Assembly: GCF_000344685.1 (NCBI RefSeq)
Contig: NW_006920421.1
Span: 451,858-515,857, forward strand
DNA length: 64,000 nucleotides
Direction of reading: 5' to 3'
DNA from: Gloeophyllum trabeum ATCC 11539
Taxonomy: Eukaryota > Basidiomycota > Agaricomycetes > Gloeophyllales > Gloeophyllaceae
This document shows, piece by piece, positions 1 through 12,218 of this stretch. The position numbers and the translations under genes are program-made. The stretch's first letter is position 1. Each line of letters starts with the position of its first letter. The notes under the pieces were generated by a model that was not told the DNA's origin, searched no databases, and saw only the letters and a program-made list of their open reading frames with translations.

Positions 1-1470
1 CCCAGCCGCTCTTAGCCGCCGGTGGGCCGCCGCCGGCTATTGAGTGGCTTGCCGATGCAGCCACTGGCGGCCCGTCGGCGGCCCGATTATATACCGGACG
101 ATCCCGAATCAGGTATATCGCACCTTTATGCTATGTGTTACGCTATTTGCATCCATATTCCGGATTCGCTATCAACCCGAGATGTGCTTTGATATTTTAG
201 CTATGATTCATTGTACTGTATCAGGCCAAAAACCGGACTTCCCCATTGTTCCATATATTTATCCATATTTGCTCTATCACTGGGTATATCTGCGGAAATT
301 GATATTCAAATATGGTAATGCATTTGTTTCTATTTGATATTCCCTGACATTACCGTTGTAGGGGATCGTCTGTGGCTCAGCTCCCATATGGGGAGTATAT
401 GACTGTATATGGTGGTTGTGTGGAATTCACAATATTGTATTGACATATGGGACTGAATGCCACCGCGTGTCATATTATCGGTTGCTCGATGTGTGTAGTG
501 GCCTACCGACAGAAGTCTAAACTTGCGTCGTAGAACAGTGTGAGTCCTCTTTTGGAGTTGTGGCCCATCGTTCTGCAAGCACGTCTTGGGGTCATATATG
601 ATCTACACGCAGCCAAGGATATCGCTGCCGGTACCCTCCTGAGTTCAGTATAGCGGTTCATAGCCCGTCCACATTTACTCTCCAGATGTTGTCGGATGGT
701 GGATGGGTTCCCAGGGTAGATGCTGAATGGCGCAGAATGTTGAGACTGTATACAGGCTATATGCGCCGGAAATCTCTTCGGTGATCCGTCGCTAAGAGTG
801 CCGGACCTTTGCCGGCGTCTCTCGAGGTTCGTCCTTTAGTCTCCGGACGCCGACCCCATGGCGCAGAAATGCTAATAGCATTGGTACCTGCCTCCCATCC
901 CTTCTGGGAGCAGATGTCGTGTGATGCTGGTGGTATGTTGATCTATCGCCGTGCTCCTCTCTGCATGGATTCTAGGTGGTGATCCTTCCTCCGTGGACCA
1001 TTACACTGACTCTAGGTGTTGACTGTCATTGCCAGTTACTTTGCTGCCGTATCTTCTGTCTTGATTGTCAGGCTGAACTGTGACTGGCCGAGTATATATT
1101 CCTCATTCCCGGTGTCTACCAGGACAGTGACCACTATTTTTCTCTGTGTTCCTCTCACTGCTGGCATAGGATGCACAAACTATCGTACTGAAGTGCAATG
1201 CATTAGGTGAGGATTAGTACTCTGCCCAGGTCACTCGAATTCACCAGCTCCATCATTTTTAGATTCGCTGAGTTATTGACCTGTGATCAGTGGGTCCATG
1301 TTCTGCTTTGTAGACTGATAATAGTCAGTAAGGTTTCCCTGTTGGTAAGGTATGTCTTGGCTTGGAACTCTCAGACTTGCATCAGGCCAGATGGGCGGAG
1401 TTCCCAGTAAGTACATATCGAAAGTTCATCTCAGATATTCCTATGCATAACTGTTTTCGTATGTTCATTA
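1..1470. other. intergenic, no gene recognised
   Basis: No reading frame here looks like a conserved protein, and no splice-consistent exons join into one. The first 110 bases are GC-rich with clustered GCC/GGC triplets and may be the edge of a repeat lying outside the window. The rest is AT-richer unique sequence. Confidence 0.5.
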
Positions 1471-1474
1471 TTGT

Positions 1475-2223
1475 TGATCTTTCATTCATTATCCCTACCC
1501 TCGTCACCTTCACCATCCACTTCCACTTCACCCGTTCTTGCTTTCTTCATCCGTGCTCTTCTCCTCCCATCCCTTGTACATCGGCCTCGCTCCTCATACT
1601 CCTCTCCCTCTTGCCTCCCCATCTTTCCCTATCCCGGGTCTCCTTTGCCCTGTGTCCTTACCCTCCTGCCACCTCTGTTCTCGCGATTCACCGCAAATTG
1701 CGAAGCCGATGTACCCCCGCGTCCCCGGGGTCAGACAGGGGGAAGGAGATAAGGCTATAGATAAACAGTGTTGAGCCTAGATCGTGGGATGCGGTAATTG
1801 TTGTTCTAGTTCTAGATCTCAACCTCCTCCACTCAATTCCACTATGCTTGTTGGCGGTGGGGGATGTCGATCGTCCACCTCCTGCTGTGGCACTGGCTCG
1901 GCGTGTTCTCCTGCGTTCTTGTGCATTCTTAGTCTACTTCCGCCACATCGTGCTCGGCGTCCTCCTGGTCGTCCTTGCCGTTCCCCACAGCTGGAGCGAC
2001 CGCATCAGCCTTTGGGTCACGCCATACCCGACATAGAAGGGGAGAAGCAGCGAAGGCGGATTCAATACAGTTCTGGACACAGCCTCGCCTTACCCGTTAT
2101 TGCCAAGCGTCTAACTCTACCTTGCCCCTTTGTTCCGTACGACGTCCACGACGACGACGACGACGACGACGGCGACCGCGAACACTGCAGCGACGACGCA
2201 CGAGTATTGTGAATTAACGTGTA
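1475..2223 (+). promoter_or_regulatory. pyrimidine-rich promoter and 5' leader with (GAC)n repeat
   Basis: Bases about 1475-1700 are strongly C/T-rich on the + strand, a common feature of basidiomycete core promoters just upstream of transcription starts. A short trinucleotide repeat of GAC units lies at about 2147-2172, shortly before the phosphatase start codon at 2224. There is no clear TATA box. That this is the promoter or leader is inferred from position and composition. Confidence 0.45.
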
Positions 2224-5200
2224 ATGTCAACGTTAGCTGACCCCCGTCCCCCTGCCGAGACTCGCATATCCATTACCGAAATTTCTAGCGAAGAGAACTA
2301 CGGACGACAGTCAGAACACGGCTTGACGTACGACCCCGACTTCATCTCATCGCTGCCCGTGCTTTCGCCGCCGAGCAACGACCCGCTGACCCCCTCATCT
2401 TCGCAACCTATTCGCGCCTTGACCGCATCGCAGTTCTCGCAGATCCATCTGCGGTACGCGCTGAGCCATGCGCCAGACTCGGTCTTGTTCCCGTTCTTGC
2501 ATGGACTGGAGGATGGCAGTGATGCGCTGAGAGCATTCTTTGGGTCGTCGTCGTGCGTGCCATATATCTATTTGCCGTTCAATCCAAGTGTGAAGCGTAA
2601 CCAGCAGCTCCAGACCCGGTGGCGTCAAGATCCCCAACTTCCGCGGCCTGGTGTGGGTATCGACGGACGAGCCGGACGCGCTGCGCTCGCACCATTCGCG
2701 GCGGCCATCTGGCTCACAGCTGCCCAACACGAGCGGTCTGAGCAGCCTGGGCGGGTACGACGACGGGTACGGGTACGGCCATCCCTACGACGACGAGGAT
2801 GAGGAGGACGAGGAGGACGACTACGATTCGGACGACTATGCAGACGAGGAGGGGGCAGACGACATGGACATTGACACGGACGACCGAGGGCACAGGCAGG
2901 GGAAGGAGAGGCAGTCGTCCCACATCCAGATGCACCCGGTCCACCATCGCTCGACGTCCGCGCCATCCACCTCCCCGATCCCGTTCACCCCCGACGCCAC
3001 CTCGCCGTCTGCCACGCCAACGCCGACGTCGTCCGCGAACCAGACGCACGACCGGCGCGCATCGACCACGTCCCAGTCCACTGTCTCCTCGTCGTACACC
3101 ACTTCGTCGTCCTACTCCAGCTCGGGGGTGTCGAGCGTGCCCACCTCGGTGTACTCCGCCTCCCCTCCGAATTCGCCTATCTGTCCGCCCGATGCCTCGC
3201 TGTTCAATACCGAGTGCCAGAGTCCGTCGCACGCTCCAGCCCGAACTCACGTCAACTTTTCCGAGCTGCACCAGAAGACGCAGTCGCCGCACCCGCATCC
3301 CCCGCCTTCGCCGTATCCCGAGCCTCCCCCGTTCTTCCTCACCTCCACGTTCTTCCAACGCGACCTGATCAAGCCGAAGCCCATCCCAAAACGTGTCACA
3401 TCCGCTGTCAACGTCAACGACGCAAAGGGAGTCAAGGCCGAGGAGCGCTGGGAGTATGAGTATGAGTTTGCTGGCGCTAACGTCCCGGAGGGGATTAGTT
3501 TGAGGAATTTCGGAGTCCAGGTGGTGAGTCTTCTTCTCTTTCCCTGCCTCGATCGTCATCTCTTCAATTTTGTTGCCCGTCTGTCATCGTGTAACTCAGG
3601 GTTCTATATGTGTCAGAATCGTAAGCTAATTATGTGCCTCGGCCTTTACCTGTCAATGTAGCCCATATACGCGACCATTTCGGACATCGTGGTGTATTCA
3701 CCCACCGGAAACACTGGACACGCTTTGCTGCTGGCAGAACGGTTCAGGGAAGCTGTAGATAGGAAAAGGGAACATCGTCAGAGATTGTTAGGTGAGTATC
3801 GCGGTGCACCCTCGTTATTGTGCCACACAATTGACTATCTATTGAATCGTAGGTGATGCTGCGAAAGACCTCGTGCCTTATAACGTCTTCGTGCTCGACG
3901 CTAGTCCGAGCGAGGCGAGGAAGGAGCTTCAGTGCCTCCTGATGCGACAGGAAGATGAGCTTCTAAGCGATTCGGATGATGAGTCTGAGGGTCGGCCCGC
4001 CGAATGCGACCGAGATCACCGTCATGGTAAGGTGAACGGGACAGCACACACGGATAGCACGGACGCACACGTCGTGGGCGAGATGGAGCTCGACGCCGAG
4101 CCGGAGAAAAAGAGCAAAAAGAAGATGCTGAAGGCAAACACGATCGACTTCGCGCAGCGCGAGAAGGAAGAGATGCGCGACCTGACCAAGGCATCGGAGA
4201 TCTTCTCCTGGTTCCCTGCGGCGGACAAGGAAAAAGGGAAAGAAGCATCCGCGTCGAGCCCGCAGACGTACTGGAACCCGCTCGTCGGGCAGGTGTTCCT
4301 TGGCAACTCGAACGACGTCCCTCTCGCGCCTGAGGCGTACCCACACTCGCAGCAGCGCAGACAGGACGAAGAGCTGTTTGACTTCACGGACAACGATCCC
4401 AAGAACGGCTTTGGGTATGACGTGTGTGTGCAGTGCCACGACGCAGCGCCGTTCCCCACCACTGCGCACTTGAGGGCGGCAGAGGATCATCTCGCGGCAC
4501 TGGAAAGCATGTGGGTGGACAAGTGGTTGCAGAAGCAGGGAGGTGATGAGGTGATGAAGGATGTCGACGAGAAGGATGTGGATGTTCCGCCCAGGCCACC
4601 GCCGAACGCGAATGCTGTTATACATCTTCCATTCCCGAGCAGCCCGCCAGCGACGGCCGTCAGCATGAGCGCTATTGTGCCGTTCATAGCGTTCTTGGAA
4701 CAGTTTTTGAGGCCTGCGGATCATGCGGCGGATGCTGAAACACTCGGTGAAACCCCTACCAGCCACGCTCGGTCTGTCTCTGGATCATCGGGATACATCT
4801 CGCCTCCCTTGGCTCACCGCCGCTCGCGGCCTTTGAAGGTGCTCATACACTCTTCCGATGGATACACGGAGTCATCAGTACTTGCTCTTGCGCTACTGAT
4901 GGCGCTCCGTAAGCTGACGCTCCCCGAAGCATACCTCGAGCTTCAGGTCGAGAAGAAGAGGAGCTTCTTTGTCTACCAGGGCGATTTGGCGGTGCTGAAG
5001 CGTGTCGAGACCCGGTTCGAGAAGGACAGGCAGGTTACAAGTGCTTCGGGGAAGAGTGGGGCGGCTGTGGGGGTCGTTCAAGCTCGGTACCCACCCCGAG
5101 TATCAGGCCCGGCGTACTCGTCTGTCACGCTAAATGGAAGACCTGCTGCGAATTCAGTCTCGATATCGACCATAAACGTGCCACAAGTCAAATCCGGACA

Positions 5201-6162
5201 CGATGTCGAAGGTGATCCGGCCTCACCTCAATCTGCCCCGGCGCTTAGCAGCTCTTCGCCATCAATAGCTATGATGGCCCCGTGGCATAATCGGAATGGA
5301 CAGCAGATCAGAAGGCCGAGGGCAAGTACGAGTCCTGCGCTGCCTACCTTCATCCCGAACCATGATACTTGGTTCAATGACGCCAGGTTCGATGGCAGTT
5401 TCCCAAGCCGAGTCCTGCCTTTCTTGTATCTTGGTAACCTGTAAGTGGTGTTTTATGCCGTTCGCCGGTATACAATGATGCTGACGCATTCTACGCCTCT
5501 GCCAGAAATCATGCCACGAATGCCTACATGCTCCATGCACTTGGTATCACTCACGTCGTCTCCGTCGGCGAGTGTGCTCTTGTCCCACCTCCTAACTTCC
5601 CCGTGCACGCTCCCGCTCCCGCAGACAAGGGGTGCCCCATGACTCCAGGGAAGGGACCCGGAAGTCAAGGATCTTTATGGATCGAAGAGAAAGAGGGACG
5701 AATCAAAGTTCTCGACATCAAGGGCGTGTGCGACGACGGCATTGACACGTTGGCTCCGCAGCTTGAACCCATCTGCGAGTGGATCGAAAAGGCTAGACTA
5801 TCTGGTGGTCAAGTACTTGTGCATTGTCGAGTAGGCGTATCTCGCAGCGCGACTGTGACGGTAAGTGTCAGCTTGTTCTCCATCGTCCAAGGTATTGATT
5901 GGTCGATCAGATCGCGTATGTGATGAAACATCTTGGTCTGCCCCTGGTTGATGCATACTTGATCGTCCGGTCTCGACGTTTGTCTGTCCTCATACAACCC
6001 AACATGCGTCTTCTCTATAACCTCCTTGGTTGGGAGGTTAAGCTTGCTCGCGAACGCGCCGGAGACGACGAAGAGAAACTAAGAAATGAACTTGCCAGAA
6101 GCTTGAATTGGCCGTACCTTGCTAGAGAGGTCCACACTCTCAACGAGAAGTATCTGCATTAA
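2224..6162 (+). CDS. PPS1: PPS1-like dual-specificity protein phosphatase
   Basis: Predicted dual-specificity (Ser/Thr/Tyr) phosphatase of the fungal PPS1 family; yeast Pps1 is linked to S-phase progression. Six exons join in phase: 2224-2552, about 2605-3523, 3662-3791, 3853-5440, 5506-5860 and 5911-6162, giving about 1190 residues. The first intron (GTGCGT donor at 2553) has three possible AG acceptors at 2604, 2607 and 2613, all in frame. The catalytic loop HCRVGVSRSAT lies near residue 1095 and fits HCx5R with Cys about 1096 as nucleophile; the final intron falls just after it. The N-terminal part has the family blocks DSVLFPFLHGLE, IPNFRGLVWV and ISDIVVYSPTGNTGHA. Between these blocks and the phosphatase domain are long acidic, Ser/Pro-rich stretches, making it longer than yeast Pps1 (about 807). 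The family call is firm; the function is known only from yeast. Confidence 0.88.
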
Positions 6163-7490
6163 GCGTAGAGCCGCGACTCTGACGTTTCCCTACCATTTCG
6201 TTACCATTGTACCTAATCCATACTCCCCCAAATCCTGTGCCATACCCTGCCAATGTACGTGTATTCTCGCTCAGTGCATGTATGTGTTGTTGTTATAGTC
6301 TTGTCACACGTGTAGTTGTAAAGTCGTCGTAATACTCCAACGTGTTATCTCTATCTGTCTTACATGTACATTGTACACTTCATGTATAGGTCTGTACACT
6401 TCTCGACGATATCAATGTATTATTTCTTCTGCTACCGGTACCTAATGTGTCGTTCACCGGCATGGCGATAAGCATCCAAATGCACTAAGGTGCATGCGCA
6501 TCCTCCAGTGGACTCGGAGTACTACTGTACGCTACCATGCTACATGTTACATGTACCTCCAACCCGCCAAATTCGAATACTCGGATGCATTATTTTCCAG
6601 GTCGGGACCAGCCGGGTCCGACCATCGCTGCTTCGCGGTGCGGATCCTTTCCGCCCGCCTATCTGGCCAACCAGTGTCTTAGCTGCGATTGGTTCTGTGC
6701 CTCGATAGAGAATGTTGGTCGACCGGCGGTAGGCCTTGGCATCTGTGCTCTGATAGAGCCATTTGTCTCTTCATCTGCATGTCGGCTGCTGCGTTCGCAA
6801 AAGTCTTTCCGCCGCCGTGGACACCCGGGTCGCGCTACACACTCCAGGGGGGGAAGGGCCTTGGTGTTTCAATCCGAGTCGAGTTTCAATCCGACTCGGA
6901 TTGAAACTTCAAGGTTAGCCCGGCCTGAGTTAGATTTCCTGGGCGTTTCTGGGAGGTCTATCTGCTGGTTCCTTGGCATCGTTGAAGGGACTTCCTGTAC
7001 GTATGACACCCGGCGGTGGTCAGCACGGACACCAGCCTAGTTGGACAGACTATCAAAGCCTGACGTCTGTCTTGTGGACTTCGATTGCTTGGAAGGCATC
7101 TACCGCTGGTTACGACGTGTCTGGATCCTGTTAACGGTGTCCGTCGCCATTATCTTGAGCATGGACGACAGGCTGTACCGGATCATTTTCTTTATCATTT
7201 TGCGAGAATGTTTGTAGCATTTGGGTTAGGAACTCATGGTCTCATATCTGAGGACTCAGGCTGATCCGTCTAGAAATTTCCTCCATTCCCGTCTGCAGCT
7301 ATCCAGCATGTGGAAAGCTGATCAAATCATGCCTATCATTCGCACATAGTGTTGGTCATGCTCCTTCTTCGCAGCGACTGTCTGACTTTGGGCCCATAGA
7401 AGCAACAAGGGTACTTCGGAACCATGCTTGTCGTCCCCACTGCCATCAGGAATGCCGTGGGTGGCATCACTATCCTCCTCCTCCTCATGG
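6163..7490. other. intergenic between phosphatase and protease genes
   Basis: Contains the 3' region of the phosphatase gene (AT-rich, several TGTA-type motifs around 6250-6420) and then unique sequence with one strong hairpin at 6866-6907, listed separately. No conserved coding exon was recognised. Confidence 0.5.
6866..6907. repeat. perfect 16-bp inverted repeat (hairpin)
   Basis: GTTTCAATCCGAGTCG (6866-6881) is followed by a 10-base spacer and then its exact reverse complement (6892-6907). The spacer repeats the GTTTCAATC core. It lies alone in intergenic DNA and could be a transposon end, a folded RNA or a regulatory palindrome. Confidence 0.8.
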
Positions 7491-7498
7491 TATAAAAG
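7491..7498 (+). promoter_or_regulatory. TATA box of the M35 protease gene
   Basis: TATAAAAG lies 99 bases upstream of the protease ATG at 7597, a spacing that fits a TATA-directed start with a short leader. Confidence 0.65.
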
Positions 7499-7596
7499 CC
7501 AGTCGGAACGCTGCAAGAGAAAGCGTCGAGGACCGTCAACGCCCTCAAGCCAGAACGACGAGCCGAGTGCCTTGCGCCTTCCTTCACAGATAAACC

Positions 7597-9105
7597 ATGC
7601 TGTGTTTGTCATTGGTCACCCTCAGCCTCGGAGCCTTGGCTCTCGCCAGCCCGGCCAAGCGAGCGCAAGCTCTGTCGGTCTCGCTGACCGGGCCAACCTC
7701 GGTCGAATCCATCGACGAGCTGAAGCTCACGGCGACGGTCAAGAATACGGGCGCCGAAGAGGTCAAGATTCTCAAGTACGGCACTGTCCTGGACGCGGAC
7801 ACACCCACTCGCTCCTTCGTAATCTCCAAGGACGGCGTTGCCGCGAACTTCACGGGGATTAAGGTGCGCTATAAGTTACTTTTTTGTTATGCCGTCTGCT
7901 AACGTCCTCCGTGACATAGATTTCCTTGGATCTTCAGAAAGTCGGTGATGAAGCGTTCGTTACCATTCCCGCCGGTCAGAGCTACACTGTCGAGCATGAG
8001 GGTTCGTAACATCTTGATACCCATACATATCACTTGACTGACCGTACTGTCAGTCGCCTCGCTGTACGACTTCGAGTCCCTCGGCACTGGCTCGTACTCC
8101 ATCGAACCCGTGACCACCTTCCAAATTTGGGGTAACGAGGGTGAACCCGTGTCCCGCGCCAAGGCGCAAATCGGCGCACAGCCGGTATCGGTCTTAGTGA
8201 AAGGCGACGTGTCCAAGAGGGAGCTGAAGGCCAAGCGCGCGACGGTTAGCTGTTCCAACTCCAGCCAGAGGAGCTTTATCTCTTCCAGGTCGGAATAGTT
8301 CATGGTTTTTTCTCGCTTTTCTGCAGTATTGATAAATACTGGATACTATCAGCTACACAGAGGGCAAATCACTTGCTTCCATCGCCTCCTCTTATGTATC
8401 TAGCAATGGAGCCAATTCTCTGTATACATCCTACTTCGGCAGCACCCCCACCTCGACGGTCATCAACGTGCTTAACGTATGTGGCTTGGATATCTATATA
8501 CACCTTGAGGCTCATCCCTTTGTCTAACCAGCGGGTCGCCAACGAGAATTCCGGCAGCCGAACGCTGAACTGTAACGACCCGTACAGTGTCTGCGGCAAT
8601 GGCGTATGTCCAGCTTTTACCGTAGATGAGCATCGTGTTCAGCCGATTCCTCACAGGTCATTGCCTACACGGTGACATCCACCACCAACATCTAGTGAGT
8701 TGCCTAACATTTACCGCGATCGCAGTGAAGTCCTGATGTCATTTTCTCAGCTTCTGCTCTATCTTCTATGACGAAGTTACGACCAGCCGCTTGTGCAGCG
8801 ACACTTCCGTTGCCTCCAGGAACATCCGCGGCGGTACCGTTTTGCACGAAATCACTCACGCTACCTCCGGCACTGATGACAGTGAGAGCTCTTCAATTTG
8901 AGTTCAAACATCACGCTTATGTTGGTTTGCTACAGTTGGATATGGCTGCTCTTACGACCAGAATCTCGGAAGAACGAGCCCGTCCCAGGCTGCCATTAAC
9001 GCGGACAACTACAATGTATGTGCTGAACCGATGTTTGCTCGCTTCACGTGCTTACCCCGTTCGTAGTGCTTCGCGACCCAAGTCTACGCCAGCACTAGAT
9101 GCTAA
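7597..9105 (+). CDS. secreted M35 metalloendopeptidase (peptidyl-Lys type)
   Basis: Secreted zinc protease of family M35 (deuterolysin/aspzincin), closest in layout to the mushroom peptidyl-Lys metalloendopeptidase that cuts before lysine. Nine exons join in phase: 7597-7863, 7920-8001, 8054-8288, 8353-8476, 8532-8603, 8657-8694, 8751-8881, 8936-9015 and 9067-9105, giving 355 residues; the Grifola enzyme precursor is about 350. Residues 1-18 form a hydrophobic signal peptide ending near ALAS. A propeptide follows, and mature sequence probably starts near ATVSCSNSSQ. Zinc ligands are visible: HEITH at residues 305-309 and the aspzincin GT-x-D motif at 313-316 (Asp316 as third ligand), followed by YG. 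Conserved Cys pairs are present and the protein ends at Cys. A TATA box precedes it. Family call is firm; Lys specificity is inferred. Confidence 0.92.
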
Positions 9106-10032
9106 GAGGCTATGATACGTGCTGCACGACTCAAAGGTAATAGTATTGAAGCGGCTAGCGTGTTGTTGGACACCATGCAAGCGGGTACTTCCCCCCAACC
9201 TGTCGTATCATATGAATACAAAAGGAATGAAGTCGTGTCTCACCAGAGATCCGGGAAACAGCGAACATAAATGTCCGCGCTCTTTCAGTACAGTTCATCA
9301 TGATATCGCAACGCCCTGTGTGAGGACAGATACTTAGTTGCGAATGCCGTATGATGTGAATTTGGAAAGCGCCGAGTTCACACTATCGCACAGCCCACCT
9401 GTGATGGACCAGGCAGTGCGTGCACTTTGTATGATCGTACTCGTTACGCAGGTCACGGTCTCCGTTCCTGCCCTCGACGGCGACAACACGCCCACCCAAG
9501 TGCGCCGCATGGGCTTTACATATTCCGCTTTGACTTTTCCCTCCCTGCCCAACCTTTTAATGAGCTGCAGATTGTACAGTGCCTGATAGCTTTCCTCTCT
9601 ACACATTGTTGTTCCCACCGGGTCTTCGGGTGGCACGAGAGGTTGAGGCGCCCATGGCTTTCATTGCACCCATGTACTTCTCATGACATGTATTTCTTAC
9701 TGCGCCGTGGATGTGGTTTTCTGGGCGGGAGTCCCGGCTCAGCCGTGATCTCCCAAACTCCCGCTAGGGTCCCCATGACCATTCGTGGCGGGAAGCCCCA
9801 TTCACGGCGCCGGCGGGAAGCTTTCTCCCGACATGTACCATGCTCACATCATGCGGGACCTGCTAGCGGGAGGAGTACAAAGTGGTGAGAACATGCAACC
9901 TCTATGTATATTCAAGAGCCACTCGGAAGGAATCAGGGCAACACAAGTGAATAGGCAGTTGGGTAGATGAACCTGCTCTATAAGAAGGTAATGCATCAAC
10001 AATCTGCCAATCAGGCGGCATACCACACCCAT
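9106..10032. other. intergenic, no gene recognised
   Basis: Between the protease stop and the TATA box of the next gene. Around 9720-9860 there are repeated GGCGGGAAGC/GGCGGGAGTCCC-like words and short inverted pieces, but no recognisable coding exon or element boundary. Confidence 0.45.
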
Positions 10033-10039
10033 TATAAAT
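10033..10039 (+). promoter_or_regulatory. TATA box of the small membrane protein gene
   Basis: TATAAAT sits 98 bases upstream of the ATG at 10131. This supports that ATG over the in-frame one at 10056, which would fall at or before the expected transcription start. Confidence 0.5.
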
Positions 10040-10130
10040 TCTGACAGACTTCTGGATGTATCGACAAATTGCCCCATACTTCTCCTTCGGAAGCAGCAGT
10101 CCGCCCCGGGGTGCTACATGGTACAACAGT

Positions 10131-10860
10131 ATGGGTGACATGCCCCCTGACATCGCGGGCTTCATTATCCCTGGAATATTCGGTCTCATCGGCATCGTAG
10201 GCCTGATGACATACATATTAGTGTTCTCATCGCAAAGGCAGAATCGCCAGACGGACGACCCCCTCGCATCACATACCGCTTACAAATTGACGGACAGGCC
10301 TCCGAGAGATATACCAAACCTTGGGGACATTAATGATGAAGGTGAGAATCGTGCCTATGACGTTTGTCTACTGCTGCTGAGTACGCTGAGGAGTAGGTCT
10401 GTACATTCCTCGAGAGAGAATCGAGATGCATCTGTCGATCAGTACCAGTGCTAGATCTTGAGGACGCCGGACGCCGTCCCAACGCCAGTGGCAATCCTGG
10501 CGCCGGGTACGTTTCGCCTGTTCCATTCCACCCGGACGTGCCTTCTCGACAGGGAGAAATGTTATGGAAGAGACAAGGAGAGCGATGCATCGAGGACTTA
10601 CCACAAGGGGGGCATACAGTCTCGATAAGCCGATCCGCGGCCCCTTCTGACAGCGGACTGCCGAAAACAGAGGTGGGCGTAGCGCATTTGTAGCGTATCA
10701 TTACGCGTCCCGTGGCTTACATGCTGCTCACTGGCAGGCGGAGGTCGAGACAGTGCCGCAGATGGAATGGCCGCAGGAAGAGCACGCGCAGCGGGAACTT
10801 CAAGATGCGCCGCCGTCCACATACGAAGAAGACATAACATATGAGGGACGAGCGCTTTGA
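10131..10860 (+). CDS. small single-pass membrane protein, unknown function
   Basis: Not recognised. Three exons (10131-10341, 10455-10672, 10738-10860) with GTGAGA..CTAG and GTGGGC..GCAG introns join in phase to 183 residues. After a short acidic N-terminus (MGDMPPD) there is one hydrophobic segment at about residues 8-32 (FIIPGIFGLIGIVGLMTYIL), then a basic stop-transfer (SSQRQNRQ). A hydrophilic tail of about 145 residues follows and ends in an acidic stretch containing PPSTYEED and TYEGRAL. This suggests an outside-N, inside-C topology with a tail that could be phosphorylated or bind a partner. An alternative in-frame ATG lies at 10056, but the TATA box position favours 10131. Splicing consistency supports a real gene. 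Confidence 0.6.
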
Positions 10861-11450
10861 TGCCAAACAGGGTATCTGTGAGTCGCCAGGTTATCGGCTG
10901 GAGACAAAATTCCCGTGTTCATGCGATGGTACTTGAGGTAGTGGTTTGAACTTTGGACGAATTTCATCGCAAGGGTGCCGAGGCATTTGTCTGAGGAAAC
11001 GGACGCCGAGAAATCACTATACGGAAATCCAAGTGAACTCGCGTGAATTTTACGGTCGAGGGGGGGTCTACAAATGAACTGCGCGATATACATGTATAAA
11101 GGCGGGGGCGACAGGTGGCACTTTATTTGCGGTTCCTTGTCGCATCCGCTTCCAGCCTTCCAGCCTCATGGAATATCCGATGTACAGAACATTAACCGTG
11201 AAGCAGAGCTCTAGAGTAGACACACCGAGGGCTGGAGGCTTGTTCAATCCGAGGGACCTGCCATTCGGTCAGCAAGGCTGTTCCTTGAGTATCGGCCCGG
11301 AGTGGTCGAGGTTGGTTTCCCTGAAAGCACACAACTCACCTTTTACTTAAGCTTGTTGACTGCTCCTATGCTCAATCCAAGGTGTCGACTGATCAGCAAA
11401 TTTTGCACAAGACTGAAAAGAATAAAGATTCGATATTCAGTACGTATACC
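10861..11450. other. intergenic with a possible orphan promoter
   Basis: A TATAAAGG-like box occurs at about 11095-11101, followed by a GC-rich stretch and an ATG at 11168 that opens a frame of only 60 codons resembling nothing known. This may be an unannotated short gene or a decayed one. Nothing else is supported. Confidence 0.35.
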
Positions 11451-11749
11451 GTAGTCTGCATATCAATTAGGCTGGTGACCAGACGGTCGTTCAAGTGAAT
11501 GAGGCAGAGTCACTTGAAGACCGGGTGGTACATTTCGTGTGGGAATCCAGTATACGCGCGGGAGTCACAGAAGCTGGACCGGCCCTAAATCTAATCAGCC
11601 CGCCCTAAACTGCTTTAACTCTCGGTCATATTGACCATTCGTAGTCGACCAGTCACGGGGTCACAAATCCGCACGTACACTGGATTCCCACGCGAAATGT
11701 ACCACTTGAACGACTGTCTGATTACCAGCGTAACTGATATGCAGACTAC
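11451..11749. mobile_element. MITE copy 1 (about 299 bp, long terminal inverted repeats)
   Basis: The left end GTAGTCTGCATATCAATTA (11451-) matches the reverse complement of the right end (to 11749) with few changes. The inverted match continues inward through CTGGTGACCAGACGGTCGTT and a block containing GTGGGAATCCAGTATACGCG. There is no coding capacity. A shorter relative is at 36132-36305, so this is a dispersed non-autonomous DNA transposon family. No target duplication could be set with confidence. Confidence 0.7.
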
Positions 11750-12150
11750 ACACCGTTGTCTACAGCATCCAAGACGCAGAGTGGAGGGATGAGCGGCAGT
11801 GACGTCAGGTAAAAAGAAAGTCAGACTCTTAAGGCATGCTCTTACGAGTGTCTTGGACTTAGTTCACTTGCGCTCCATTGACTGACATCGAAAGCGTAAG
11901 AGTTTGCTGTCGAGCGAAGGCCAAGATTGGCAGCGTTGGAATTATTAGGTCGAGGATCTGGCAATGAATCATCGATTTGAGTGTGGGAATACATTCTGCA
12001 GGAAAAGGTCCTCAAAGCCCGGAAAAGGTTCGCGAGGGAAGCAAATGTCTACTTTCACTGGGAGTGCTAGTGAACACTAAAAGTCCACACGTCCATCACG
12101 ATTAGCCTAACTTTGGCCACCAACAAGGTTCGATCAGCGGAGCCACTACT
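11750..12150. other. intergenic upstream of the paired voltage-sensor-like gene
   Basis: Unique sequence between the MITE and the TATA box at 12151. No coding exon seen. Confidence 0.45.
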
Positions 12151-12158
12151 TATATAAA
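12151..12158 (+). promoter_or_regulatory. TATA box of the 12.2 kb membrane protein gene
   Basis: TATATAAA lies 68 bases upstream of the ATG at 12219. Confidence 0.65.
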
Positions 12159-12218
12159 CACTGATGAGTCCCACCACAGCAGTCATCTCCCGAACTCTTT
12201 CTCGCGGGCGTTGCGATA

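Noticed and set aside
2714..3559. 281-codon open frame on the minus strand
   Set aside because: Antisense to the disordered part of the phosphatase gene, with Arg/Val-rich composition and no domain.
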